Positions 46,527 through 55,960 of a DNA stretch of 64,000 nt are shown one piece after another (position 1 is the stretch's first letter; each line of letters opens with the position of its first letter). The position numbers and the translations under genes are program-made. The stretch spans positions 4,216,001 to 4,280,000 of the forward strand of contig NZ_CP048834.1 in the NCBI RefSeq assembly GCF_012971745.1, written 5' to 3'. A model generated the notes under the pieces. The model was not told the origin of the DNA and did not search any database. It saw only the letters and a list, made by a program, of their open reading frames with translations. Source of the DNA: Starkeya sp. ORNL1 (lineage in GTDB: Bacteria; Pseudomonadota; Alphaproteobacteria; Rhizobiales; Xanthobacteraceae).

Positions 46527-47809
46527 GCTGCGCTCGGCCGAATTGTGCTCGGCACGACGCGCTCGATGCGCTCTGCGGCGAGTGCCACGCCGCCTTCAGA
46601 ACGCACCTGTTGCCCAAGGCGTTTCGCATTCTCGCGAAGCTTGGAATCGCCCATTACCTGTTTGAGGGCGGCGGCAAGCCGCCGCTCGCCCAGCCTGTCG
46701 AAGGGCAGCGCCGGGGGAGCTACGTGCAGCGCATGCAGGCGTTCGGCCCAGAAGAACTGGTCGAGAATGAACGGCACCATTACCGATGGCCGCCCGGCTC
46801 GCAGCGCCGCCGCCGTGGTTCCCGCGCCGCCATGGTGGACGACAGCGGCGACATGTTCGAACAGCCAGTCGTGCGGCACGTTCTTTATGACGATGGCGTC
46901 GTCGCGCAGGTCGGACGGCTCCATCGTGCTCCAGCCCGCGTCGAGAATGGCCCGCGCTCCAAGCGAGCGCACAGCCGCCAGGATGGCATGCGCAACCTGT
47001 CTTGGCTGACGTATCGGCATGCTGCCGAAGCCGACATAAATCGGGGGCGGGCCCGCGCCTAGAAAGCGCGCGAGGTCGGGCGTCGGCTTCCAGGCGGGCG
47101 AACGATCAAGCTGCCAGAAACCGGTGTTGAGAACGTTTGGTGGCTGCCCGGACTGTGGGACCAGGTGACGGCTATAGGCAAGCAAGATAGTTTGCCTTGC
47201 ATGCAGCATGCTCTTGAAGGGGACGAGCAGGGGTACCGAAGCGTTTCCCGAAAGCTCCGCTTCGCTTCGAGCGATAGCTGGCCGTAGAACTTGCCATAAA
47301 AGCTGGGCGGCAATTGCATATTGAGCGGAATTCATAAAGCCCGGCAGCCGGAACGGAAGCTGCGGAAGCAGTGGGCTTCCAGCTTGTGCAGAGGGCAATA
47401 CCGGCTGCAGATAAACTTGCACCAAAGGTATTTGAAATGCGCGGGCCAAACCAAGACTGAAGAAAACCGCCGTTCCAGCTGCAACAATGACATCACATTG
47501 GGCGGCAGCGGCGCGGATTGTTCGGGTCCAGTCGACTATATTTTGTTCTATGATATTCTTAAATGCAGCTGTCGCTGAAAATGGATTGCGGCCTGCCGAG
47601 CCAAGCTCGGCGCCCGCTGCATTCTTCATTTCGCTTTCCAGATCACCCCTTAATGGGATGAAGTTTACACCGTTGCTTTCACACAAAGAGGCAAACGTTG
47701 ACAAGCTTGCAAGCTGGACCGAATGACCTTTGACCAGTAGCGTTCTTGCTAGGGCTACAAGAGGCTGCACGTCCCCGCGTGTACCCACCGCTATGATCAA
47801 AATGCGCAA
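46496..47809 (-). CDS. GT1-family glycosyltransferase (sterol/rhamnosyl/macrolide type)
   Basis: A 437-residue UDP- or dTDP-sugar-dependent glycosyltransferase. The N-terminus MRILIIAVGTRGDVQPLVALA is the standard acceptor-domain start, reached only if translation begins at TTG 47809 (GGAAGA just upstream). The donor domain has PPIYVGFGSMP, LFEHVAAVVHHGGAGTTAAAL and VPFILDQFFWAERL. The first half is distinctly lower in GC than its neighbours, which suggests recent transfer. Homologues glycosylate lipids, sterols, polyketides or hydroxyalkanoyl chains, so it may decorate the product of the carrier-protein locus. It converges on mdtC. Confidence 0.88.
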   Translation of the reverse strand: MRILIIAVGTRGDVQPLVALARTLLVKGHSVQLASLSTFASLCESNGVNFIPLRGDLESEMKNAAGAELGSAGRNPFSATAAFKNIIEQNIVDWTRTIRAAAAQCDVIVAAGTAVFFSLGLARAFQIPLVQVYLQPVLPSAQAGSPLLPQLPFRLPGFMNSAQYAIAAQLLWQVLRPAIARSEAELSGNASVPLLVPFKSMLHARQTILLAYSRHLVPQSGQPPNVLNTGFWQLDRSPAWKPTPDLARFLGAGPPPIYVGFGSMPIRQPRQVAHAILAAVRSLGARAILDAGWSTMEPSDLRDDAIVIKNVPHDWLFEHVAAVVHHGGAGTTAAALRAGRPSVMVPFILDQFFWAERLHALHVAPPALPFDRLGERRLAAALKQVMGDSKLRENAKRLGQQVRSEGGVALAAERIERVVPSTIRPSAAQPASVASVS

Positions 47810-48149
47810 ATATTTCTTCCATTTTTGAGAAGATCGGCGACCTCTTATCTTCAATCGATAATGTGCCGTTGTCTCCTCTACGTATACCCTGCCGTGCCGA
47901 CATTATCCGCGCAGGCAAAAAAACTGGATGTAATTTAATACCGTCTATGCAAGTGCGCGTTTAATCGACCTTGCGGGGCGCAAGAAATTCCCGCCAGCCG
48001 TCGCGTGGTGGATCGGCTCGACCTGATCCTAATAATAATCGGGCAATATCTGGCAGTGGCGTCCAAGCAATTCGCCAGGAGCCAGTGTTTCGGGCAGTCG
48101 CCGCGCTCCCTCAGCCGGAGACGTTCGCAGGCGACTTGGGACTACGCGA
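47810..48149. other. AT-rich intergenic stretch
   Basis: 340 bases with no gene and a lower GC content than the surroundings. It holds the promoter of the glycosyltransferase (leftward) and the end of the alpha/beta hydrolase gene. No terminator or repeat is evident. Confidence 0.5.
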
Positions 48150-49097
48150 TCACGCCGAGGCGGGCGTCATGGCGAGCGGCGTGAGAAAGCCGCTGACCCC
48201 CGCACGCATCTGCTCGATGTGGGTGAACAGGCACGAATGCTCCCCACCCTCGATAGTGATGAGCCGGGCGCCCGGAATAGCCACGGCAATGTGCGTGGCA
48301 TGATCGAACGGCACCATGGTGTCGGCGGTGCCGTGAATGACGAGAACCGGAACTCTCACGGCGTTCTCCGGCAGTTCGGGCAGGGTGGTGAGCTGGACCA
48401 GCTCGTTGAACGTGCCCGGCAGGCGCTCGGCGAGCCGCTTGAAGAGGATCGCAAGCTGCGAGCGCATCAGTGGGCCGGCCTCCGGGTGCGCTAGGGCGCG
48501 CGCGCGAAGCTCCGGATCGGAGATGAGGCCGCGGGCACACCATCCGGCCCGATTCACGGTCAGCCATTGCAGGCCCGCGGCGACGCCCGGCAGGCGGGCG
48601 AGTGCCTGCATGAACGGCAGGCGGGCGCGCACATGCCACGGCACGTGGAGCCGCTTCGTGCAGGGCGACATCATGATCAGCGCGGCGCAGCGCTCCGGAT
48701 GGCGCGCGGCGAAGGCGAGCCCGACCGGCGCGCTGGCCGAGGGAGCGAGCACGATGGCCTGCTGCCTGCCGAGGCGCGTCAGCAGAGCCGCGAAGAGATC
48801 GGCCTGGGCCTGCGCGCTTTCGAGGTTGCCCATCGGCGTTCCGAGAAAGCCGGGGCGGGATGGCGCGATGATCTCATAGCCGGTGGGAAAGGCGCCCAGG
48901 GCCAGGATCAGGGCCATATCGTAGCCGCCCATCCCGCCATGCAGCGCGAGCACGGCGGGTCCATGCCCGGTCAGCGCCACTTCGACGGGGCCGAACTGCG
49001 TCTCGACCATGCCGAGCTGGTGGGGGCAGGGAATGGTGCCGGCAGGAACCGGCAGGAATCCGGAGAGCTGGTGGCCTTCGACGGCATGGCCGGGCAT
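48150..49097 (-). CDS. Alpha/beta hydrolase with an atypical nucleophile elbow
   Basis: A 315-residue alpha/beta-hydrolase. The oxyanion-hole segment LALHGGMGGYD, the acid loop VLVIHGTADTMVPFDHA and the histidine EGGEHSCLF are clear. Where G-x-S-x-G is expected the sequence is VLAPSASAPVGLAFAARHPE, so both glycines of the elbow are replaced; the serine remains. The ATG at 49097 has GAGGAG 5 bases upstream. No signal peptide is seen. It may be an esterase or thioesterase-like enzyme of the neighbouring biosynthetic locus, or have altered chemistry. Confidence 0.82.
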   Translation of the reverse strand: MPGHAVEGHQLSGFLPVPAGTIPCPHQLGMVETQFGPVEVALTGHGPAVLALHGGMGGYDMALILALGAFPTGYEIIAPSRPGFLGTPMGNLESAQAQADLFAALLTRLGRQQAIVLAPSASAPVGLAFAARHPERCAALIMMSPCTKRLHVPWHVRARLPFMQALARLPGVAAGLQWLTVNRAGWCARGLISDPELRARALAHPEAGPLMRSQLAILFKRLAERLPGTFNELVQLTTLPELPENAVRVPVLVIHGTADTMVPFDHATHIAVAIPGARLITIEGGEHSCLFTHIEQMRAGVSGFLTPLAMTPASA

Positions 49098-49525
49098 GAA
49101 TTCTCCTCGGTACAGCCCAGCGGCCGGTATGGTGGATGAGCGCAGGTGCCTTGCGCGGCAGGCGCCGCTTGATGCGTGAGGGCGCCGCTCGGGCACTCCG
49201 GAGGTCATCGACTGGACCAGGCGCAGCAGATCCGGGTCGTCGAGGGCGTTCCAAGCCCTGAGGTTTGCATGGATTTCTCCCAGGAATGCAAGCTGCCTGT
49301 CTTCCGGAGCGGATGCAACGGCACCGCCGTTTCGACGAGCCGCCGTTCCGCTGACCTAGCACGCTGGGCGAGGAGCCCGCTCCGCGACTGGGGAATTTGC
49401 GAAACGGCGTGGAAAGCTATTCTTCCAAGCCGGCGATCGTGCGAGGAGTGGCAGGAGCCTGCTGCCCGTGCGCGCCGGCTCGCGAGAGTTCTGTCATTCG
49501 CTGACCAGCCGCCGAGGAAGCCAAT
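49098..49525. other. Divergent intergenic stretch
   Basis: 428 bases between the alpha/beta hydrolase start and the monooxygenase-like gene. No convincing gene, repeat or RNA is seen. It must contain the promoters of both flanking genes. Confidence 0.5.
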
Positions 49526-49825
49526 ATGATCCTGGAGATTGCCATCATCGAAGTCGTGCCCGGCAAGGAAGCCGAGTTCGAGAAGGCGTTTGCCGAAGCA
49601 GGACCGCTGTTCCAGCGTGCCAAGGGATGCCGGAGCATGGAAATCCAGCGCTCGATCGAGTTTCCGAGCCGCTACCGGCTCGTCGTCGGCTGGGAGACGA
49701 TCGAAGATCATATGGTCGGCTTCCGGGAATCGGAGGACTTCCAGGCGTGGCGTGCATTGGTCGGCCCCTATTTCGCCCAGCCGCCGCAGGTCGAGCACGC
49801 AAAGGTCGCGGTGAAGAATTTCTGA
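49526..49825 (+). CDS. Antibiotic biosynthesis monooxygenase (ABM) family protein
   Basis: A 99-residue dimeric ferredoxin-like-fold protein. ILEIAIIEVVPGKEAEFEKA, the GCRSMEIQRSIEFPSRYRLVVGWETIEDH centre and SEDFQAWRALVGPYF are the expected strand-helix elements. Members oxidise quinols without cofactors, degrade haem, or protect against reactive compounds. It is 30 bases upstream of an amidase gene and may be co-transcribed with it. Confidence 0.85.
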   Translation: MILEIAIIEVVPGKEAEFEKAFAEAGPLFQRAKGCRSMEIQRSIEFPSRYRLVVGWETIEDHMVGFRESEDFQAWRALVGPYFAQPPQVEHAKVAVKNF

Positions 49826-49855
49826 TCTTCGCGGTCAATTGGCAGGGGTTCCGGC

Positions 49856-51316
49856 GTGCGTATCAGTGATCTCTACGAAACATGCGATGCCGTCGCCTTG
49901 GCGGAACTCGTACGCCGGAAAGAAGTCACTCCCGGCGAGTTGCTGGATGAGGCGCTCCGCCGCGTCGAGGCGCTCAATCCCCGTCTGAACGCCGTGACCA
50001 TGATCCAGGAGGACGTGGCGCGGCGCCTTATCGCGGACGGCCTGCCGGACGGCCCGCTCACGGGCGTGCCGTTCCTGCTCAAGGACCTCGGTTGCGAGGC
50101 CATCGACTTCCCGTCCAATAACGGCTCGCGGCTGTTCGCTGGCACGCGCTATGCGAAGGATTCGGCGATCTACGCCCGCATCAAGGCCGCCGGGGTGGTC
50201 ACGTTCGGCCGGACCGCCTCGCCCGAAGGCGGGATCGGGCCGGTGACGGAGGCGGCCGTCTATGGCGGCCCGACACGCAACCCATGGAACCTCGACCATA
50301 CGCCGGGCGGCTCGTCCGGCGGTTCGGGGGCGGCGGTGTCGGCCGGCATCGTGCCCGCCGCGCACGGCTCGGACGGCGGCGGATCGGTGCGCATCCCCGC
50401 CTCCAGCTGCGGGCTGTTCGGGTTCAAGCCGACTCGCGCCCGCCTGCCCGACGGCCCCTATGTCGGCGAGGGCTGGGCGGGCATGGCCATTGACGGCTTC
50501 CTGACCCGCTCGGTGCGCGATACCGCGGTCCTGCTCGACGCGACGCAAGGCTCCGACCTTGGCGCGCCCTATGTCGCCCCGCCTCTGCAGGGAACGTTCC
50601 GCGACGCCCTCGACCGGCGCGATGGACGCCTCAGGATCGCCTATACGACGACGACGCTGACCGGCGAGGCCATCGATCCGGCGTGCCGCGCCGCCGTCGA
50701 GCAGGCGGCCCGGCTGCTTGCCGATCTCGGCCACGTCATCGAGGAGGAGCTGCCCGATGCCGATACGTCCGGCATGATGGCGGCATGGACCAAGATCGTT
50801 GCCTGCGGCTCTGCACTTTCGGTCGACAGCGCGGTGCGCAGGCGCGGGCGGCCGCTTGCTGCGGACGAGATTGAGGGTATTGCGCGCGGCGCCATCGCCT
50901 ATGCCCGCACCGTCAGCGGCAGCGACTATCTCGAAGCGATCAACAAGGTGCACGCCTATGGCCGCGAGATGGCCGCGTTCCTCGAGCGCTACGATGTGCT
51001 GCTGACTGCCACCCTCGCCGAGCCCCCCGCGGTCATCGGCCGTTTCAATCACAAGCCCGAGGACTATGTCGACTACCGCATGGGGCCGGGGCGGGTGTTC
51101 GCCTATTCGCCCTTTACCGCCGCCTTCAATGCATCGGGCCAACCGGCTGCGTCGCTGCCTCTGCATTGGACCGCGGAGGGGCTGCCGGTCGGGGTCCATC
51201 TCGCCTCAGCCTTTGGCCGCGACGAGATGCTGATGGGCCTGTGCGCGCGCATCGAGGAGGCGCAGCCCTGGTTCGATCGGCGCCCGCCGCTGCGTTACGA
51301 GGTGCCGCGCTCGTAG
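49856..51316 (+). CDS. Amidase (amidase signature family)
   Basis: A 486-residue amidase with the Ser-cisSer-Lys triad: Lys76 in PFLLKDLG, cis-Ser about 153 in [12 protein letters not shown] and nucleophile Ser177 in [17 protein letters not shown]. It hydrolyses a carboxamide to acid and ammonia; the substrate is unknown. The GTG start at 49856 is preceded by AGGGG. Its last 22 bases overlap the end of the convergent amidohydrolase gene. A second amidase and a PotABCD-type importer lie nearby, which suggests uptake and hydrolysis of an amide. Confidence 0.92.
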   Translation: MRISDLYETCDAVALAELVRRKEVTPGELLDEALRRVEALNPRLNAVTMIQEDVARRLIADGLPDGPLTGVPFLLKDLGCEAIDFPSNNGSRLFAGTRYAKDSAIYARIKAAGVVTFGRTASPEGGIGPVTEAAVYGGPTRNPWNLDHTPGGSSGGSGAAVSAGIVPAAHGSDGGGSVRIPASSCGLFGFKPTRARLPDGPYVGEGWAGMAIDGFLTRSVRDTAVLLDATQGSDLGAPYVAPPLQGTFRDALDRRDGRLRIAYTTTTLTGEAIDPACRAAVEQAARLLADLGHVIEEELPDADTSGMMAAWTKIVACGSALSVDSAVRRRGRPLAADEIEGIARGAIAYARTVSGSDYLEAINKVHAYGREMAAFLERYDVLLTATLAEPPAVIGRFNHKPEDYVDYRMGPGRVFAYSPFTAAFNASGQPAASLPLHWTAEGLPVGVHLASAFGRDEMLMGLCARIEEAQPWFDRRPPLRYEVPRS

Positions 51317-52965
51317 GTCAGCTGCCCGTCGCAGATGGTGGCTGCCACCTTCAGCGCGTCGATCTCCTCCGGCGGGACGGCTTCGATGTCGCCGGAGAGG
51401 ATGACGAGGTCCGCCATTGCGCCGGGTTTCAGCTGCCCCTTGCGGCCCTCCGCGAACTCGGCAAAGGCGCCGTCGGTGGTGAAACCCGCGATCGAGTCGG
51501 CAAGGCTCTGCCGCTCGTCCGGAGCGCCGTCGAACGGCGGCACCCGGGTCATTGCGGTCTTGATGCCGAACAGCGGATCGAGCGAGGCAATCGGCCAGTC
51601 GCTGGCGAATACCAGCCGCGCTCCGGTCTTGCGGATGGTCTCCCAGGCATAGGCGGTGCGCATCCGTTCGCGGCCGACCATGGAGAGGATCGGCTCCACC
51701 GGATAGGCACCGCCCGGTGCGTGCGTCGGCTGCATCGATGCCAGGACGCCCAGCGCCGCAAAGCGGGGCAGGTCTGACGGCGCCAGCATTTCGATGTGCT
51801 CGATGCGATGGCGGCTGTCGCGGCGGCCATTGGCGCGCTGCGCTGCCTCGTAGCCGTTGAGGGTGCGGTTGACTGCGGCATCGCCGATGGCGTGGACGGT
51901 GATCTGGAATCCGAGCCGGTCAGCCTCGATGCACACCGCGTCGAACTCGTCCGGCTCGAAGAAGGATGAGCCGCGCATGCCGGGCGAGCCGCAATAGTCG
52001 TCGAACACGTGCGCGGTCTTGGATTCGACGACGCCGTCCATGAAGATCTTGACGAAGTCGGCCTTGAGCCGGTCGGAGTTCCAGCGCCGGCGCATCTCGA
52101 CGGCCTGCTGCAGGTCTGACAATGGCTGGCCGGGTAACAGCCGGAACGGCACCCGGCCGCGCGCTATGAGCTCGCCTGCCTGCTCGATCTCGCCGAGCAG
52201 TTCGAGCTGGTAGAGATTGCCGTCCATGTTGTGGAAGCCGGTGATGCCGAGCGAGGCGCAATGCGCCAGGCCGCGCCGGAGGATGTCGCGGTCGACCGCG
52301 CGCTCGGCGGCGGTGGGCGGCGTGCTCGGCTCGCGGCCCATCAGGCCGAGCATCTCGCGCCCGCCGGTAGGCGTCAGCGCGGTGATCGGCGCGAACCCCT
52401 CGAACTCGAGCAACTCACCCGTCGCCAGCCCGTCCGCGCCCATCACCACTTCGCTGCCGGGCGGCGTCTCCAGCCCATGCAGGATGCCGGCAGCCCGGAG
52501 CGCTGCGGTGTTCGCCCACATGGTGTGATGGTCGCTGGCGAACAGCGCCAGCGGGCGATCTGGCAGGATGCGGTCGAGCAATTGCCGTGTCATCGGCTCG
52601 CTGGCACCGAACATGAAGTAGGCGGCCTGCTCGGCGATCAGGAGGTTGCTGCCCGACTCCGCTGTCGCCCGCTTGCGGATCGCCGTCGCGATGGCATCGA
52701 AGCCGGTGAGGCCCGCGAGCGACAGGCTGCTGAGCTGCGCGCCACCGGCGAACAAATGAATGTGGCTGTCGATGAAGCCGGGCAGCACGGAGGCGCCGCC
52801 GGCGTCGATGCGCCGTGTCGCTGCGGCGGCAATGTCGGCCACCTCGGCGCGACTGCCGACAGCGAGGATTCCGCCGTCCCTGAGTGCGACCGCTTCGGCA
52901 TGAGGTCGCGCCGGATCCATCGTGATGACCCGGGCATTTTCGATGATGATATCGGCAATTGGCAT
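51295..52965 (-). CDS. Metal-dependent amidohydrolase (YtcJ/Amidohydro_3 family)
   Basis: A 556-residue TIM-barrel hydrolase. The first metal site is GFIDSHIHLF, the later histidines lie in GFQITVHAIGDAAVNRTL and SRHRIEHIEML, and the aspartate in LVFASDWPIASLDPLFGI; the N- and C-terminal beta-sandwich (ADIIIENARVITMDPARPHA) completes the family. It probably cleaves an amide or related C-N bond. It is divergent from the importer operon and overlaps the end of the convergent amidase gene by 22 bases. A plausible partner to the amidases in one degradation route. Confidence 0.9.
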   Translation of the reverse strand: MPIADIIIENARVITMDPARPHAEAVALRDGGILAVGSRAEVADIAAAATRRIDAGGASVLPGFIDSHIHLFAGGAQLSSLSLAGLTGFDAIATAIRKRATAESGSNLLIAEQAAYFMFGASEPMTRQLLDRILPDRPLALFASDHHTMWANTAALRAAGILHGLETPPGSEVVMGADGLATGELLEFEGFAPITALTPTGGREMLGLMGREPSTPPTAAERAVDRDILRRGLAHCASLGITGFHNMDGNLYQLELLGEIEQAGELIARGRVPFRLLPGQPLSDLQQAVEMRRRWNSDRLKADFVKIFMDGVVESKTAHVFDDYCGSPGMRGSSFFEPDEFDAVCIEADRLGFQITVHAIGDAAVNRTLNGYEAAQRANGRRDSRHRIEHIEMLAPSDLPRFAALGVLASMQPTHAPGGAYPVEPILSMVGRERMRTAYAWETIRKTGARLVFASDWPIASLDPLFGIKTAMTRVPPFDGAPDERQSLADSIAGFTTDGAFAEFAEGRKGQLKPGAMADLVILSGDIEAVPPEEIDALKVAATICDGQLTYERGTS

Positions 52966-53105
52966 GGCAGAATCCCTTCCTCACATATTCATAGCGAGCT
53001 GCCTTGCCGGAAACCAAGCCGTCACCTACGCTACCTCCAGCTCACGGCGCAGACGCGTGGGATGCCCCCCGTCCCACGGACGGCATAGACGATAACGGGT
53101 GTGTA

Positions 53106-54212
53106 ATGCCGGAGCCTGCCGACGGACGGGATCAGCGCGTCGCGATCGAGGCTAGGGGCATCGTCAAGGAATTCGGTCAGGGACCGGATGCGCTCCGCGC
53201 TCTCGACAACGTATCCATCGCCATCCGCGAGAATGAATTCTTCACCCTGCTTGGCCCCTCGGGCTGCGGCAAGACCACGCTGCTCAGGATGATCGCCGGG
53301 TTCGAATACCCGACCGAAGGCGCGATCCTGCTGCACGGCGAGGATATTGCCGGACTGCCGCCCTTCAAGCGGCCGATCAACACCGTCTTCCAGAGCTACG
53401 CGCTGTTCCCGCATCTGACGGTGCGAGACAACATCGCGTTCGGCCTGCAGATGCTCGGGCGGCCGAAGGCCGAAATCGACGCCCGCGTCGCCGTCATGCT
53501 GAAGCTGGTGCGGATGGAGGAACTCGCCCAGCGCCGCACCGACCAGATCTCCGGCGGCCAGGCGCAGCGCGTGGCGCTTGCCCGCGCTTTGGCGCCGAGC
53601 CCCAAGGTGCTGCTGCTCGACGAGCCGCTCTCGGCGCTGGACTACAAGCTGCGCAAGGAAATGCAGATCGAGCTGAAGCGCATGCAGCACGAGACCGGCA
53701 TCACTTTCGTCTTCGTCACGCACGACCAGGAAGAGGCGCTGACGATGTCCGACCGCATCGCGGTGATGTCCAAAGGCAAGGTGCTGCAGGTCGGTTCGCC
53801 GTGGGACATCTACGACAAGCCGGCGGATCGCTTCGTTGCTGATTTCATCGGCGAGACCAACTTCCTGATCGCGCAGGTTGCGCGGGTGGAGAATGGCGCG
53901 GCGCGGGTGCGCCTGGCATCGGGCGCCGAGATCGCCGCGACCATCGCGGAAGGGCTGCAACCGAACGGCACGGCCACCATCGTCGTCAGGCCGGAGCATG
54001 CACGCGCCGTCAAGGAGGGCGGCCAGATCTCCGGCATCGTGGAGAACGTGGTCTATTTCGGCACCGACACGCACATCCACATCAAGCTCGATGACGGCGA
54101 CACCTTCACGGTGCGCCAGCAGAACTCCCGCACCCAGTCCTGCGGCTTCCAGGTCGGCGACCGTGCCGGTATCGAGATCGCCGCGGACGCCGCGCAAGTG
54201 CTGCGGGACTGA
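53106..54212 (+). CDS. PotA-like ABC importer ATPase
   Basis: A 368-residue ATPase with Walker [11 protein letters not shown]-loop [16 protein letters not shown], signature [15 protein letters not shown], Walker [13 protein letters not shown], switch [11 protein letters not shown] and a C-terminal TOBE domain. ATG at 53106 is chosen as start; the frame is open from 53004. It begins a four-gene importer operon ordered ATPase, two permeases, binding protein, which differs from the first importer (ATPase, binding protein, two permeases), so the two systems are not a recent duplication. Confidence 0.93.
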   Translation: MPEPADGRDQRVAIEARGIVKEFGQGPDALRALDNVSIAIRENEFFTLLGPSGCGKTTLLRMIAGFEYPTEGAILLHGEDIAGLPPFKRPINTVFQSYALFPHLTVRDNIAFGLQMLGRPKAEIDARVAVMLKLVRMEELAQRRTDQISGGQAQRVALARALAPSPKVLLLDEPLSALDYKLRKEMQIELKRMQHETGITFVFVTHDQEEALTMSDRIAVMSKGKVLQVGSPWDIYDKPADRFVADFIGETNFLIAQVARVENGAARVRLASGAEIAATIAEGLQPNGTATIVVRPEHARAVKEGGQISGIVENVVYFGTDTHIHIKLDDGDTFTVRQQNSRTQSCGFQVGDRAGIEIAADAAQVLRD

Positions 54213-54214
54213 GC

Positions 54215-55138
54215 ATGGCGAGCGCGCAGGAGATCGCACGGAAGGGCGAGGGCGACAGGATCCGCGGGCGCTGGCTGCTCTCCGCGCCGGCGCTGATCAT
54301 CATCTTCGTCGCCGCGGTTGGCCCGCTGTTCGTGATGCTCGCCTATTCCTTCATGGCGAAGGGCGACTATGGCGATGTGAAGTTCGGTCAGTTTTCGCTC
54401 GACGGCTGGTTCTCGGTGTTCTTCCAGCGCGACATCTTCGACGATACGTTTTCTCTGGCGGATGCGCACCTCTCGATTTTCTGGCGCTCGCTGCGGCTGT
54501 CCATCATCACCACGGTGCTGACGCTGCTGCTCGGCTTTCCCACCGCCTACTTCATCGCCACCCGGCCGCGGCACACCCGCGAGGTCTGGGTGTTCCTGGT
54601 GACCATCCCGTTCTGGACCAACCTGCTCATCCGCACCTTCGCGATCCAGCAGATCATCCGCAACGAGGGCATCGTCAACACGCTGCTGCGCGCCGCCGGC
54701 ATCATCGATCAGCCCTTGCAGATCATGTACACCGACTGGGCCATCCTGTTCGGAATGGTCTATGTGTACCTGCCGCTGATGGTGCTGCCGCTCTATGCCA
54801 GCATGGAAAAGCTGGACTTCCGGCTTATCGAGGCGGCGTACGATCTCTATGCCGGCCGGTTCAGCGTGCTGTGGCGCATCATCATCCCGCTGGTGAAGCC
54901 GGGCATCATCGCCGGCTCGATCCTGGTCTTCATCCCCTCGCTCGGCGCCTATGTCACGCCGCGCGTGCTGGGCGGCGGCAAGAACATGATGCTCGGCAAC
55001 CTGATCGAACTGCAGTTCGGCGCCGGGCGCAACTGGCCGCTGGGTGCGGCGATCTCCATCACCCTGATGGCGGTGGTGATGGTCGCCTTGCTGGTCTATG
55101 TGCGCAACGCCTCACGTTCCGGGGCGCAGCATGGCTAG
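54215..55138 (+). CDS. PotB-type permease
   Basis: A 307-residue permease of normal PotB length. Helices are clear (LLSAPALIIIFVAAVGPLFVM, then FWTNLLIRTFAIQQIIRNEG) and the EAA loop is EAAYDLYAGRFSVLWRIIIP. Its ATG follows the ATPase stop by 2 bases, and its end overlaps the next permease gene by 8 bases, so the operon is tightly coupled. Confidence 0.93.
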   Translation: MASAQEIARKGEGDRIRGRWLLSAPALIIIFVAAVGPLFVMLAYSFMAKGDYGDVKFGQFSLDGWFSVFFQRDIFDDTFSLADAHLSIFWRSLRLSIITTVLTLLLGFPTAYFIATRPRHTREVWVFLVTIPFWTNLLIRTFAIQQIIRNEGIVNTLLRAAGIIDQPLQIMYTDWAILFGMVYVYLPLMVLPLYASMEKLDFRLIEAAYDLYAGRFSVLWRIIIPLVKPGIIAGSILVFIPSLGAYVTPRVLGGGKNMMLGNLIELQFGAGRNWPLGAAISITLMAVVMVALLVYVRNASRSGAQHG

Positions 55139-55934
55139 AGGGCGGTTCGACGTTCGCACGCAGCCGGGTTTCGCCGCGGTCGCGCTCTTCACCTTCGCCG
55201 TCCTCTATCTGCCGATGGCGACGCTTGTCGCCTACGCCTTCAACGCTAGCGACTCGGTCACGTCGTGGGGTGGCGTGTCGCTGCGCTGGTTCGTCGAGGT
55301 TTCGAGGAACGAGGCGGTGCGGGACGCCGCCGGGCGCTCGCTCATCATCGCGATGGTTGCCGCCACCACTGCCACGGTCGTCGCGACCATGGCGGCGATC
55401 GCGACGACGCGCACTGCCCCCTATCGCGGTCTCGCCTTCAAATATGCCTTCATCAACCAGCCGCTGATGGTGCCGGAGATCGTGACGGCGGTGGCGCTGC
55501 TGATCGTGTTCTCGCGCTTCAAGGTGCTGACCGGCTATTCCGGGCTCGGCTATCTGATGCTGGCGCATACGGCGTTCTGCATCCCGTTCGCCTATCTGCC
55601 GATACGTGCGCGGCTCGAGGGCATGGATGGCACGCTCGAGCGTGCCGCCGCCGATCTCTATGCCACGCCCTGGATGGTGTTCCGACGGGTGACGCTGCCG
55701 CTGCTCAGGCCGGGCATCATCGCCGGGTTCATGCTGGCTTTCGTCATTTCGCTGGATGACGTCGTCATCACCGAATTCGTCAAGTCGGGCGGGCAGGACA
55801 CCTTGCCGACCTACATGCTCGGACAGATCCGTCGCGCGGTGAGCCCCGAGGTCAACGCGATCGCGACGGCATTCCTGGCGATTTCGGTCCTGCTCGTCAC
55901 CGCATTCTTCTTCATAAATCGCCGGAAGACCTAA
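55131..55934 (+). CDS. PotC-type permease
   Basis: A 267-residue permease. YLPMATLVAYAFNASDSVTS is the PotC N-terminus, and the EAA loop is RAAADLYATPWMVFRRVTLP, followed by the SLDDVVITEFV end motif shared by PotC proteins. The ATG at 55131 overlaps the PotB-type gene by 8 bases. It completes the membrane part of the second importer. Confidence 0.93.
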   Translation: MARGRFDVRTQPGFAAVALFTFAVLYLPMATLVAYAFNASDSVTSWGGVSLRWFVEVSRNEAVRDAAGRSLIIAMVAATTATVVATMAAIATTRTAPYRGLAFKYAFINQPLMVPEIVTAVALLIVFSRFKVLTGYSGLGYLMLAHTAFCIPFAYLPIRARLEGMDGTLERAAADLYATPWMVFRRVTLPLLRPGIIAGFMLAFVISLDDVVITEFVKSGGQDTLPTYMLGQIRRAVSPEVNAIATAFLAISVLLVTAFFFINRRKT

Positions 55935-55960
55935 CGACAACAAACCTACGGAGATGGAAC

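Noticed and set aside
49455..49475. A sigma-54-like promoter (TGGCAGG...TGC) before the ABM-family gene.
   Set aside because: The GG to GC spacing is one base short of the strict requirement and no enhancer-binding protein gene is nearby.
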